Source of the DNA: Asterias amurensis
Lineage: Eukaryota > Echinodermata > Asteroidea > Forcipulatida > Asteriidae
DNA length: 64,000 nt
Assembly: GCF_032118995.1 (NCBI RefSeq)
Contig: NC_092662.1
Location: 1,054,001-1,118,000, forward strand
Direction: 5' to 3'
The position numbers and the translations under genes are program-made. Below, piece after piece: positions 1-10,513 of the stretch; the first letter of the stretch is position 1, and each line of letters opens with the position of its first letter. The notes beneath the pieces were generated by a model. That model saw only the letters and a list, made by a program, of their open reading frames with translations. It was not told the origin of the DNA and searched no databases.

Positions 1-52
1 TCTCTGACAATGAGTGGATAATAACGGATTTGACCCTTTTCTGTGGCCACAG

Positions 53-3000
53 ATATTGCGGTTTTTGCCCCCAGTTCAAGTTCCAAATCGGAGAAACTTT
101 CGGTAAAACTACTTCCCGCCTGCTAACCAACCCCAACGTAGCCTGCTCTGGCCGACCCGTTCTAGCGGACATCAGCCCGGCAAAAGACACCGATTCACCG
201 GGGACTAGTGCTACAGCAAGGCTTGCAGCACGGGGTGTATTACTGAGAGGTAGAAAGGCTAGCTTTGGAGATCAGAAACTTGGTGAAAGGATGGTCCCTG
301 GGTATACAGGTAAGTCCAAGCCCTACTTTTATTTTGTATAATGTTTAGTTGAGAAAGAAACACTTATTTATAAGGCCTTAATTATGTTATAATCATCGAC
401 CTTTGTTTATAAACCATTATTAAAAAATAAAACTTATCTACAATTAACTATTATTTATATAAATAAAAAAACATTTACGGTACCCTTATTATTTATGAAT
501 TATTTGTCATATAATTTTTAATAATGGTAATTATTTTAAATACCCTCTTCTGACGAATGAGGGCGCTGTCAATATATTTTACTTGTGTACTATCGTCTGC
601 TGCGCCGCTGCAGTTTGATCGAGTGTCTTTGGAATAAAAGCTTACAGTAACATCATCAAATCCGGGTAAGAACTGATAATCTGTATACCAATAATTATGA
701 AAGTAAAATGTAATGTATTCTGTCGTGTGCCAAAGCTGAAATAGTCAGACTCGGGCAGTTTGGGGCAACTGGATTGTGTCACTGTCAGCTCCACAGAACT
801 CGAAAGAGTCGAGCTAGCTCGACATAATACATGCGCAATATCTCAGTGGCTCAGTCTAGAAACCGTAAATTAAATTCAACATCCAATTCAACCATCAAAC
901 TAAACAAGTAAGGCATAACATATCCACCCTCTACTTTACCCATGTGTAAAGTCGACGGCTCTATGTCACCAGAGGCTCCACATCATTTGTATTCATTCAG
1001 GTATTCGGATGAGGGTTTCGTTGCTTGTATTTTTTTGTAGGATCCTATAAAATTCAGTCCAAACCCGACTGAGGATTTTGGTTTGTTTTCAGTTTGAATA
1101 CTTCTACTTCTACCTAGTCTACTTCTTTCGGTATTTGGCATAGTCCTTCAGACGAATATCATCCCGCATCGTGTATCTGATACATTATAATTTTGTAGTG
1201 ATCTAGATTTACTCTTTGCCATGTTTCATTTAGCTTTGTAACATGTAGGCTTTCAAGCAAGCGAAAGTTGCATCCAATATCAACATTACATTGACAATGT
1301 AGGCCATACTAACTAGCCCTATTTTATTTACTTCTGGAAGAACTATGATTTTTGTTAAAAGTCAGACAATGTTTGTCTTTCCTCCAATAAAGGTTCACAA
1401 CCCCTCACAAGTTTCTTCCCCCAAACCAAAAAGAAAACACATAAAAAAAAAAATCCATTTCAATAGGTGTCTTTTTTGTTTTTGCAGTGTTCATCTTGGT
1501 GTACGTTGTACGATGTTCGATATAGTTTCAGATGTCAAATTAAACTCTTACTGACGACCATCAATTATCAGCCCGTAGTATTCCAGCCACAGTACATAGG
1601 GGAAATAAAACAATTATCTTCTTACTGTTTTAAAAAGTATTTATTATTAAAGTTTATTGTTTTTTTTCAGGCTATATACCGAAAGGAGAACACTACTTTG
1701 GTGACCGCTATGCGGAGAATTCTCGCAATGCCATTGCTGAGTTTGAACGAGATCAGCGATGTCACAAAGGAAAGACAGATGCAATGCAAAGAGTGCGACA
1801 CATCCAGGCTGGCCGTGTGCAGCCTACAACTGAAGAGAAAAAGGTTGCAACTTCTTTTTCCAATGCAGGGTACATGTAAACTTTTGGTAATATTGTCCGA
1901 GACTACTTTGGCTCAATTGGTGATCGGAGTTGTAAGAAAATAATGAAAGAAAAAACATAACACCATTGTTGCTGAGAATTGTGCCTTCATGGCTGAAACC
2001 TTCCTCAGATTCCAATTTTTTTGTGATAAATTACCTCCTTTTCTCCAACGTCATTGCTTCAAAGGGGCTCGCTTCTAGAATTTTTTTTACAAGACCAGCA
2101 GCTTTCCAATGCTCTTTACCTAGACATTTTTCAGTAGATCATTAATTTGTTTACCAATTACCAAAGGTAAACTCTCCCTTTAAAGAAAAGGGAAAACAAA
2201 CATTTTTTGGGGTCACTTCTTCCTGGTGAAGAAATTTTGTTTCTCCCCAAAATATTAAGGACATCTTCATAAAATTAATGGCTTATTTAAAAATATCTGA
2301 AAGGGTTTATATGAAGACAAGTTATCTAATTTTTCTTTTTATTCAACTCAATTGAAATGTTATGGGATATGGGCGTGCTGAATTTTGTAGAATACCTGGC
2401 ATGCTTATATCTTTTTACGGAACTTTTAAATTAAAAAAACCTTTTTAAATATTTTTGATTTTGTCTCCAAAAGATCTCACCCTTGAGCTGCGGTGGTCCT
2501 CTGTTACCGCTCAAGAAAGATGCAACATCTTTTGTGTATGGAAAACCCAACGAGCAGCAACATTCTACTTCACCCTACTACATGGCAAACCATGACCCGC
2601 AGAAATTCTTCATGTCTGGTAAAGTAAACCTACTCAAAGATTAACCCTTAATTTATAATGGAAGAACTGATATAATGCACATCCTAGTAGCTATCAAGGC
2701 ACTTTGCAACTTAATCTGTTCATCTGACAAACTTTTAGACAATTCCTCAAACTTTCTGGGAAAAAACAATCCAAGCTGATTGCGTTAAAGGCACTGGATA
2801 TAGACGATGTGACCTATGTTTACATTCAAACCGCCCTCTGTTGACAAAACACTATATACGTCATGTTTTGCCCGGCACTGAGTTGCGTAGTCATAGTAAG
2901 ATTGCGTACACTTTCTAGCTGGCTGCCAAAACACAAAGGTTTTGCCCGGCGGTATGCGCGCGAATCATGTTATGGTTTTCGTGTGACGTCAGAGGTCACA

Positions 3001-3872
3001 TCGTCTATAGTAAATGCTCAAAATAATTGTAAGCATAAAAACTTACTTGTTTAGTGATCAATGGAGAGATGTTGATAGTACAAAACATTGTGAGAAACGA
3101 ATCCCTCTGAAGTAACGTAGTTCTTGAGAAAGAAGTAATTTTTCACAGAAAAATTTGAATTTGATTTTGAGGTCCCGAAAGCACACAACTTTGTGTGGCT
3201 TGAGGTTTTTTCTTCTTCCATTATTATCTCACAACTTCGACGACTAATTGAGCTCAAATTTTCACAGGTTTTTTTTTTTTGTGCTTATGTTGAGATACAC
3301 CAAGTGGGAAGACTGGTCTTTGCGCTTTGTATTGGTTTTGTAAAAAGCCCTATATTATTATTATTATTATTATTAATTACCAAAGGTGTCACAGTGTTTT
3401 TAACTCAGAGTCATATTATATAGTTACTGTTAACCTTCTGGAAATTGTTTAAGAAGGCTCTGAGAACTCACCTATTGGAACAATGACTTCATGTTTGGGA
3501 GTGTTGTGGCCGAGCAGTTAAGAGCACCGAGTTCAAACTCTGGTGTTTCTGATCAGCAGAGTGGGGGTTCGAATCCCCAGCCATGACACTTGCCATTGCT
3601 TCGTCCTTCGGATGGGACGTAAGCCAGTGGTCCCATGTGTTGTGGTACGCATGTAAAAAAAACCAGTCAGTTATTGAAAAGAGAAGGGGTTCCCCCAGTA
3701 TTCCTGGCTATTGCTGCTGAATGTGCTGTAGCAACTTGTAAACCCTTATAAGGTGCTACATAATTGGGTCTCAGAATCCATCACTGCAATGTCCTATCTT
3801 TCTGAAAGTTTGTATATACTCAGCGCCTTGAGTACCTTAATTGGTAGATACGTGGGCTAAATAAGACTTTGA

Positions 3873-3951
<79 letters not shown>

Positions 3952-6900
3952 TAAGTGTATTATATTTTTTTCTTCTTCTCTAGACATCTTTTGACGAGTA
4001 AGAGCGGCGCTCATATAATTAATGTATCTATTGTATTGTATTGTATTGTTTTATTAATCCAGAATACTAATTCATTATTTTTAGGTTACACTGGGTTCAT
4101 ACCTAAAGCACGTGGGCTGATAGGGATGGGTTACCCCATCATCACTAACTGTGCTCTGAGTGAATTCACCTACGATCCACTACAAGCAGTCAGTAACGCA
4201 GAGGTAAGATCCAGTCAAAAGTTCACAAGGCTATATAACATTGTACACTTTTTCGAGAGAAAAGTTCACAAGGCCTTGTATACATTTACAGCGAAACAAT
4301 CAGAACGCTATAGCCTTGTACACTTTTTTGACAAAAAGTTCATAAGGCTATAATATAAGCCTTGTACACATTTACGGCGAAAAGTGTACACTTTTTCGAG
4401 CGAAACGTTCACAAGCGTTCATAGCCTTGTACACCTTTTCAAGCAAAACCAAAATTTCATAAGGCTATAGCCTTGTACACATTTACAGCGTGAAAGTTTA
4501 CAAGCCTTGTACACTTTTTCGAGCGAAACCAAAAGTTCATAAGGCTGTAGCCTTGTACACATTTACAGCGAAGCATTCACAAGGCTATATAGCCTTGTAC
4601 ACTTGTTTGGAGTGAAATGAAAAGTTCACAAGGCTCTAGTCTTGTAAATTTTTCGAGCGAAACATTCACAAGGCTTGTATATTTTTTTTGAGCAAAACAA
4701 ACTGTTCTTAAGGCTATAGCCTTGTACATATTTACAGCAAAAAGTTTACAAGGCTATAGCCTTGTACACCTTTCAAGCAAAACCAAAAGTTTTCGAGCAA
4801 AATGAACTGTTCTCAATCAAGGCTATAGCCTTGTACACCTTTTCAAGCAAAACCAAAAGTTCATAAGGCATAGCCTTGTACACATTTACAGAGAAAAGTT
4901 TACAAGGCTATAGCCTTGTACACTTTGCGAACTATTTCGAGTGTAAAGTTCACAAGGCTTACACGTTTTTTCGAGAGAAACGAAATGTTCACAAGGCTAC
5001 TATAGCCTTGTACACTTTTTCGAGCGAAACGTCCACAAGGCTAAAGCCTTGTACACCTTTCAAGCAAAACCAAAAGTTTTCGAGCAAAATGAACTGTTCT
5101 CAATCAAGGCTATAGCCTTGTACACCTTTTCAAGCAAAACCAAAAGTTCATAAGGCATAGCCTTGTACACATTTACAGAGAAAAGTTTACAAGGCCTTGT
5201 ACACTTTGCGAACTATTTCGAGTGTAAAGTTCACAAGGCTTACACGTTTTTTCGAGAGAAACGAAATGTTCACAAGGCTACTATAGCCTTGTACACTTTT
5301 TCGAGCAAAAAGTTTACAAGGCTATAGCCTTGTGAACTATTTCGAGAGAAAAGTTCTCAAGGCTATAGCCTTGTACACCTTTTCAAGCAAAACCAAAAGT
5401 TCATAAGGCTATAGCCTTGTACACATTTACAGAAAAAAGTTTACAAGGCTATAGCCTTGTACACTTTTTCGAGCGAAAAGTTCACAAGGCTATAGCCTTG
5501 TACACTTGTTCGAGCGAAAGTTCACAAGGCAATAGCCTTGTGAACTATTTCGAGCGAAAAGTTCACAAGGCTATATATAGTCTTGTACACATTTACAGAG
5601 AAAAGTTTACAAGGCTATAGCCTTGTACACTTTTTGAAGCGAAAAGTTTACAAGACTATAGCCTTGTACACTTTTATCGAGAGAAACGAAATGTTCACAA
5701 GGCTATATAGCCTTGTACACTTTTTCGAGCGAAAAGTTCACAAGGCTATAGCGTTGTACACTTTTTCGAGCGAAACGTTCACAAGGCTATAGCCTTGTAC
5801 ACTTTATCGAGCGAAAAGTTCACAAGGCTATATATAGCCTTGTGAACTTTTCACATTTTGACGAAAAAAGTCACGAAAAAGTCACAAGCCTTGTGAACTT
5901 TTCACATTTTGACAGAAAAGTCACAAGGCTATATATATAATAGCCTTGTGTACTTTTCACATTTTGACGAAAAAGTCACGAAAAAGTCACAAGGCTTGTG
6001 AACTTTTCAAATTTTGACGAAAAAAGTCATGAGGCTTGTGAACGAAAAAATCACAAGGCTATATATAGCCTTGTGAACTTTTCAAATTTTGACGAAAAAG
6101 TCACAAGGCTATAGCCTTGTGAACTTTTCACATTTTGACGAAAAAGTCATAAGGCTATAGCCTTGTGAACTTTACAAAGTTTGACGAAAAAAGTCACAAG
6201 GCTATCACCTTGTGAACTTTTCACATTTTGACGAAAAAGCACTTCAAATTTTGACGAAAAAATCACGAAAAAAGTCACAAGGCTATAGCAACTTTTCACA
6301 TTTTGACAAAAAAGTCACAAGGCTATAGCCTTGTACACTTTTTCGAGCGAAAAGTTCACAAGGCTATTTTGACGAAAAAAGTCACGAAAAAGTCACAAGG
6401 CTATAGCCTTGTGAACTTTAAAAATTTTGACGAAAAAGTCGCAAGGCTATAGCCTTGTGAACTTTACAAATTTTGACGAAAAAGTCGCAAGGCTATAGCC
6501 TTGTGAACTTTTCACATTTTGACGAAAAAGTCGCAAGTCTATAGCCTTGTGAACTTTTCAAATTTTGACGAAAAAAATCACACAGCCTTGTGAACTTTAC
6601 AAATTTTGAAGAAAAAGTCGCAAGGCTATAGCCTTGTGAACTTTTCACATTTTGGCGAAAAAATCACAAGGCTATATATAGCCTTGTGAACTTTACAAAT
6701 TTTGACGAAAAAATCACAAGGCTATAGCCTTGTGAACTTTTCACATTTTGACGAAAAAGCACTTTTCAAATTTTGACGAAAAAGTCACAAGGCTATAGCC
6801 TTGTGAACTTTTCACATTTTGACGAAAAAATCACAAGGCTATAGCCTTGTGAACTTTTCAAATTTTGACGAAAAAATCACAAGGCTATAGCCTTGTGAAC

Positions 6901-9541
6901 TTTACAAATTTTGACGAAAAAAGTCATAAGGCTATAGCCTTGTGAACTTTTCACATTTTGACGAAAGAAGTCACGAAAGAGTCACAAGGCTATAGCATTG
7001 TGAACTTGACAAATTTTGACGAAAAAGTTGCAAGGCTTATAGCCTTGTGAACTTTTCAAATTTTGACGAAAAAATCACAAGGCTATAGCCTTGTGAACTT
7101 TACAAATTTTGACGAAAAAGTCGCAAGGCTATATAAGCCTTGTGAACTTTTCAAATTTTGACGAAAAAAACACAAGGCTATATAGCCTTGTGAACTTTAC
7201 AAATTTTGACGAAAAAAGTCACGAAAAAGTCACAAGGCTATAGCCTTGTGAACTTTACAAATGTTGACGAAAAAGTCGCAAGGCTATAGCCTTGTGAACT
7301 TTTCACATTTTGACGAAAAAGTCATAAGGCTATAGCCTTGTGAACTTTTCACATTTTGACGAAAAAAGTCACGAAAAAGTCACAAGGCTATAGCCTTGTG
7401 AACTTTACAAATGTTGACGAAAAAGTCGCAAGGCTATAGCCTTGTGAACTTTTCACATTTTGACGAAAAAGTCGCAAGGCTATAGCCTTGAGAACTTTTC
7501 ACATTTTGACGAAAAAAGTCATAAGGCTATAGCCTTGTGAACTTTTCAAATTTTGACGAAAAAATCACAAGGCTATAGCCTTGTGAACTTTACACATTTT
7601 GACAAAAAAAGTCACAAGGCTATAGCCTTGTGAACTTTACAAATTTTGACGAAAAAAGTCATAAGGCTATAGCCTTGTGAACTTTTCACATTTTGACGAA
7701 AAAAGTCACGAAAAAGTCACAAGGCTTTTTCGTCAAAATTTGTAAAGTTCACAAGGCTATAGCCTTATGACTTTTTCGTCAAAATGTGAAAAGTTCACAA
7801 GGCTATAGCCTTGCGACTTTTTCGTCAACATTTGTAAAGTTCACAAGGCCTTGTGAACTTTTCAAATTTTGACGAAAAAGCACTTTTCACATTTTGACGA
7901 AAAAGTCACAAGGCTATAGCCTTGTGAACTTTTCACATTTTGACGAAAAAGTCATAAGGCTAACGCCTTGTGAACTTTTCACATTTTGGCGAAAAAAGTC
8001 ATGAAAAAGTCACAAGGCTATAACCTTGTGAACTTTACAAATTTTGACGAAAAAAGTCACAAGGCTATAGCCTTGTGAACTTTTCAAATTTTGACGAAAA
8101 AGCACTTTTCAAATTTTGACGAAAAAGTCACAAGGCTATAGCCTTGTGAACTTTTCAAATTTGGACGAAAAAGTCATAAGGCTATAGCCTTGTGAACTTT
8201 TCAAATTTTGACGAAAAAGCACTTTTCAAATTTTTACGAAAAAGTCACAAGGTTTTAGCCGTGTGAACTATACAAATTTTGACGAAAAAGTCGCAACTTT
8301 TCACATTTTGACGAAAAAGTCACAAGGCTATAGCCTTGTGAACTTTTCACATTTTGACGAAAAAATCACAAGGCTATAGCCTTGTACACTTTTTCGAGCG
8401 AAACGTTCACAAGGCTATATAGCCTTGTACACTTTTTCGAGCGAAACGTTCACAAGACTATAGCCTTGTGAACTATTTCGAGCGAAAAGTTCACAAGGTT
8501 ATAGCCTTGTACACTTTTTCAGGCAAAGTACACTTGTCAAATTGTGTACACAAAAGTACACAAGGCCTTGTACACTCTTTCATGCTACATCTCACAGAAA
8601 ATCTGTCACATCCCTAGACAGTATATAAATTTCAACAATAACCACTTGTGCCATGTTTCATTTTTAATATTTGATTGTTTTTTGGTAACAGGTGCCACAT
8701 CGGGGTATAATTAAACTACCCCGTCTGGATCCGAACCAAATCTACCCGACTGAATCTGGACTTGTGCCCCACTACACTGGACATATACCAGGTAAGTTAC
8801 AACACAAAGTCAGAATCACATTTCTAAAGCAATCAGAAACTGGTCAACACATGATGACATTTATAAGCGTTAGCATTGGGGAGCATCTCAAAAGTTGGGG
8901 CCCGTTTAAAGTGCAAAGGAACAGGGCCCAATTTCATCGCTCTGTTTACTTCAAGCAAAGAACCAGCACTTGCCGAAGCTGGGAGTTCTGTGCTTACGAC
9001 AAGGTTAGCAGAGAATTTCAGCTTGTGCGCTTGTGACTCCACGTTACTAGGCATTCTTTGCTTAGACAGTCAGTGCACAAATGTGGCACTACGTTAGCGG
9101 AGAATGGTTAGCATAAGTGCAGAACTCGGCAGCAAGCAGAGCCATGCAACTGGGCCACACACAATCGGCACACGCTTGCGAACCATTGGACTGTCAGAAT
9201 GTTTTACCAGATCGCGTCATTGAGTCTAAGTACAGGATCAATTTAAGATGTATGAACAAGCACATTGTTATTTTGAGCACTCCAATGGAAGGTTTGGTCG
9301 GTACATAACAACTGACCGGTTCACGAGCAACCGCTGGAATACTTAAATCCAATCCAATTGGAAAGTCCCTACTTTTGAGATGCTTTTTTTTTTTCATGAA
9401 CCAATACCCAGTTTAATTACTCGTGATTTCATTGACATGTTTGCAGGTCAGAAGTTCCGATACGGCACAACATTTGGCCACAGCACCTGCAATGCCAAAA
9501 GAGTACAGGTTAGGATGAATGAAGCCATCTCATCTAAGTAA
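53..9541 (+). CDS. CIMIP2B: Ciliary microtubule inner protein 2B-like (FAM166B family), 5' end outside window
   Basis: Six exons: 53-309, 1671-1843, 2474-2618, 4085-4203, 8692-8791, 9447-9541; all introns are GT-AG and the phases agree, giving 295 residues plus stop in the window. Human CIMIP2B is about 275 residues, so one short upstream exon is probably missing on the left. The protein carries four copies of the family module: a CGFCPQFKFQIGETFG copy, then PGYTGYIP, SGYTGFIP and HYTGHIPG copies, each followed by a Gly/Phe-rich stretch. The segment DPQKFFMSGYTGFIP (exons 3-4) closely matches the human DPRKFFMSGFTGYVP region as I remember it. Family members bind inside doublet microtubules of motile cilia and sperm flagella. 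The last 11 residues after NAKR have no remembered counterpart; a GT at 9509 could instead be a donor to another exon, so the C-terminus is less sure. The intron between exons 4 and 5 holds the palindromic array. Gene identity is confident; the exact orthologue within FAM166A/B/C is less so. Confidence 0.88.
310..1670. other. Intron 1 of the CIMIP2B-like gene, no further gene seen
   Basis: An AT-rich intron between the exon ending at 309 and the one starting at 1671. Short open frames at 1345-1943 run across the true acceptor and are not separate genes. A pyrimidine tract of T residues precedes the acceptor at 1670. Confidence 0.6.
2785..3412 (-). mobile_element. MITE family 1 (TTAAAGGCACTGGA ends), interrupted copy
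   Basis: The left end TTAAAGGCACTGGA at 2785 and the right end near 3412 frame a sequence that is the reverse complement of the element at 30003-30390, with matching internal blocks (3015-3330). A second element is inserted at 2799-3009, and an (ATT)n run interrupts the right part near 3355-3375. Non-autonomous: no transposase frame is present. It lies in intron 3 of the CIMIP2B-like gene. Confidence 0.75.
2799..3009. mobile_element. MITE family 2, 211 bp, nested in a family 1 copy
   Basis: Terminal inverted repeats TATAGACGATGTGACC and GGTCACATCGTCTATA bound exactly 211 bp. A second copy of the same length lies at 59224-59434 in the opposite orientation, with matching internal blocks (CCGCCCTCTGTTGA, GCCCGGC, CTAGCTGGCTGCCAAAACAC). 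TA-bounded ends suggest a Tc1/mariner-type mover supplied in trans; that is inference. Confidence 0.85.
3501..3952 (+). mobile_element. tRNA-derived SINE with (ATT)n tail
   Basis: The head is like a class II tRNA (Ser/Leu): an A-box-like TGGCCGAGCAGTTAAGAG near 3506 and a B box GGGTTCGAATCCCC at 3565-3578. A body of about 290 bp follows, with a LINE-like 3' end (GCGCCTTGAGTACC at 3820) and an (ATT)n tail at 3874-3952. The long body shows it is a SINE and not a functional tRNA gene. Confidence 0.8.
3874..3952 (+). repeat. (ATT)n microsatellite
   Basis: About 26 uninterrupted ATT triplets form the tail of the SINE. The reverse strand would read as poly-Asn, but it is not coding. Confidence 0.95.
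4218..8575. repeat. Palindromic satellite array filling intron 4 of the CIMIP2B-like gene
   Basis: About 90-100 diverged units of roughly 40-50 bp. Each is centred on the perfect palindrome ACAAGGCTATAGCCTTGT or a slightly shortened form. Two unit types differ in the spacer. Type I has a TTTTTCGAGCGAAAAG spacer and GTACAC flanks (about 4218-5850 and 8365-8575). Type II has CACATTTTGACGAAAAAGTC or AAATTTTGACGAAAAA (about 5850-8365). Many units extend the palindrome to about 30 bp (GTTCACAAGG...CCTTGTGAAC). The array begins 15 bp after the donor of exon 4 and ends about 115 bp before the acceptor of exon 5. It contains a segmental duplication and a short inverted block, reported as findings. 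Open frames within it arise from the repeat unit. Confidence 0.95.
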
Positions 9542-10513
9542 AGTCTGCAATGTTTCTTGTAAAACTTAAGATATTTCATGTGGGTAACTATCAATAATAA
9601 CTTGACAGAATTGTACCTTGGTGAGAAATAGAACATCTTTCCTTTGTCATTTGGCTTTGGACGGAGAATTTAGTTTAAAACGAAAGTCATTCTCTAGTTA
9701 TAAAACGTTAACATAATATCTTGTGTATTGGCTGCATGGCAATCTGAGTTTGCTTTATGTTATATAAAACAACCCTATTCTTAGTTGCACACATCAAATA
9801 GAAATCAAGGTTATAAATACAGCTTTTTGTTTAAAATATTTGCGCTAGATATATAAAACATTTTGAACTGTAGTGTGTACACAATCCCTTTACAATAAAA
9901 CAAGCATTCTGCAAAATATTCACAAGTAAAACAAGCTTTCAGAACTATATAAGAAAAATACTGTGCATCAAAAAGTATCGCGTTTAAAATTAATAACTAA
10001 AAATGCCCTAAATTAATGTCGATAGTACACTTCAAAACATCCAAGTTAATCATGGCTAGCTTTCAAACTTGTTGGCTTAATATCAATTAAATAAATCATT
10101 TTATCATGAAAGAAGAGAAAATTGCTATTGTTTCTTATTTTTTTATATCATTTTGGTTGTGCTCAATTCCAGTAAAACTCCTTTGAATAAAGATTAATTT
10201 TCAAAACTTTTCAGTCGGAAATCACAGCTGAATACATGGTTGTTCCCAGTTGACTATAAAACAATTAAATCACAGCAACAGGTAAAAAGTAGCATGCATT
10301 GAGACTAAATCTCAGCGTAAGTGATAATTAAAATGCTGCAAACGTAATTAAATGCTTGTGGAAAAGTAAAACATGAAGCATTGCATGCATAAAATTAAAA
10401 CAAGTATTGCATCAAACCAAACTTATTAACCTCAAATAATAAAGTAACAAGAAAATAATGTTTTTATTAAATAACTTGCTGTGTTTCTATGACTCCTTTG
10501 TTCGAAACATGAA
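9542..10513. other. Convergent intergenic spacer
   Basis: Lies between the stop codons of two converging genes. It is AT-rich with no credible coding frame. A minus-strand AATAAA (TTTATT at 10463-10468) is well placed to end the gene that stops at 10514. Confidence 0.6.

Noticed and set aside
3501..3590. Functional tRNA-Ser/Leu gene
   Set aside because: It has A and B box likeness, but a fused SINE body follows and matching heads recur in other SINE copies (58590-58682); no separate mature tRNA end is seen.
3820..4014. Poly-Asn protein on the minus strand
   Set aside because: It is the complement of the (ATT)n SINE tail.
4876..5792. Open frames encoding LVHFFERKVHKA-like peptides
   Set aside because: They follow directly from the satellite unit in one frame, have no start context, and lie between two well-supported exons of another protein.
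4218..8575. CRISPR array
   Set aside because: The repeats are palindromic, but the spacers are themselves repeated rather than unique, and the array sits inside an intron of an animal gene.
8692..9036. 114-residue single-exon gene
   Set aside because: Only its first 100 bases are an exon of the CIMIP2B-like gene; the rest reads through the donor at 8792 into an intron.
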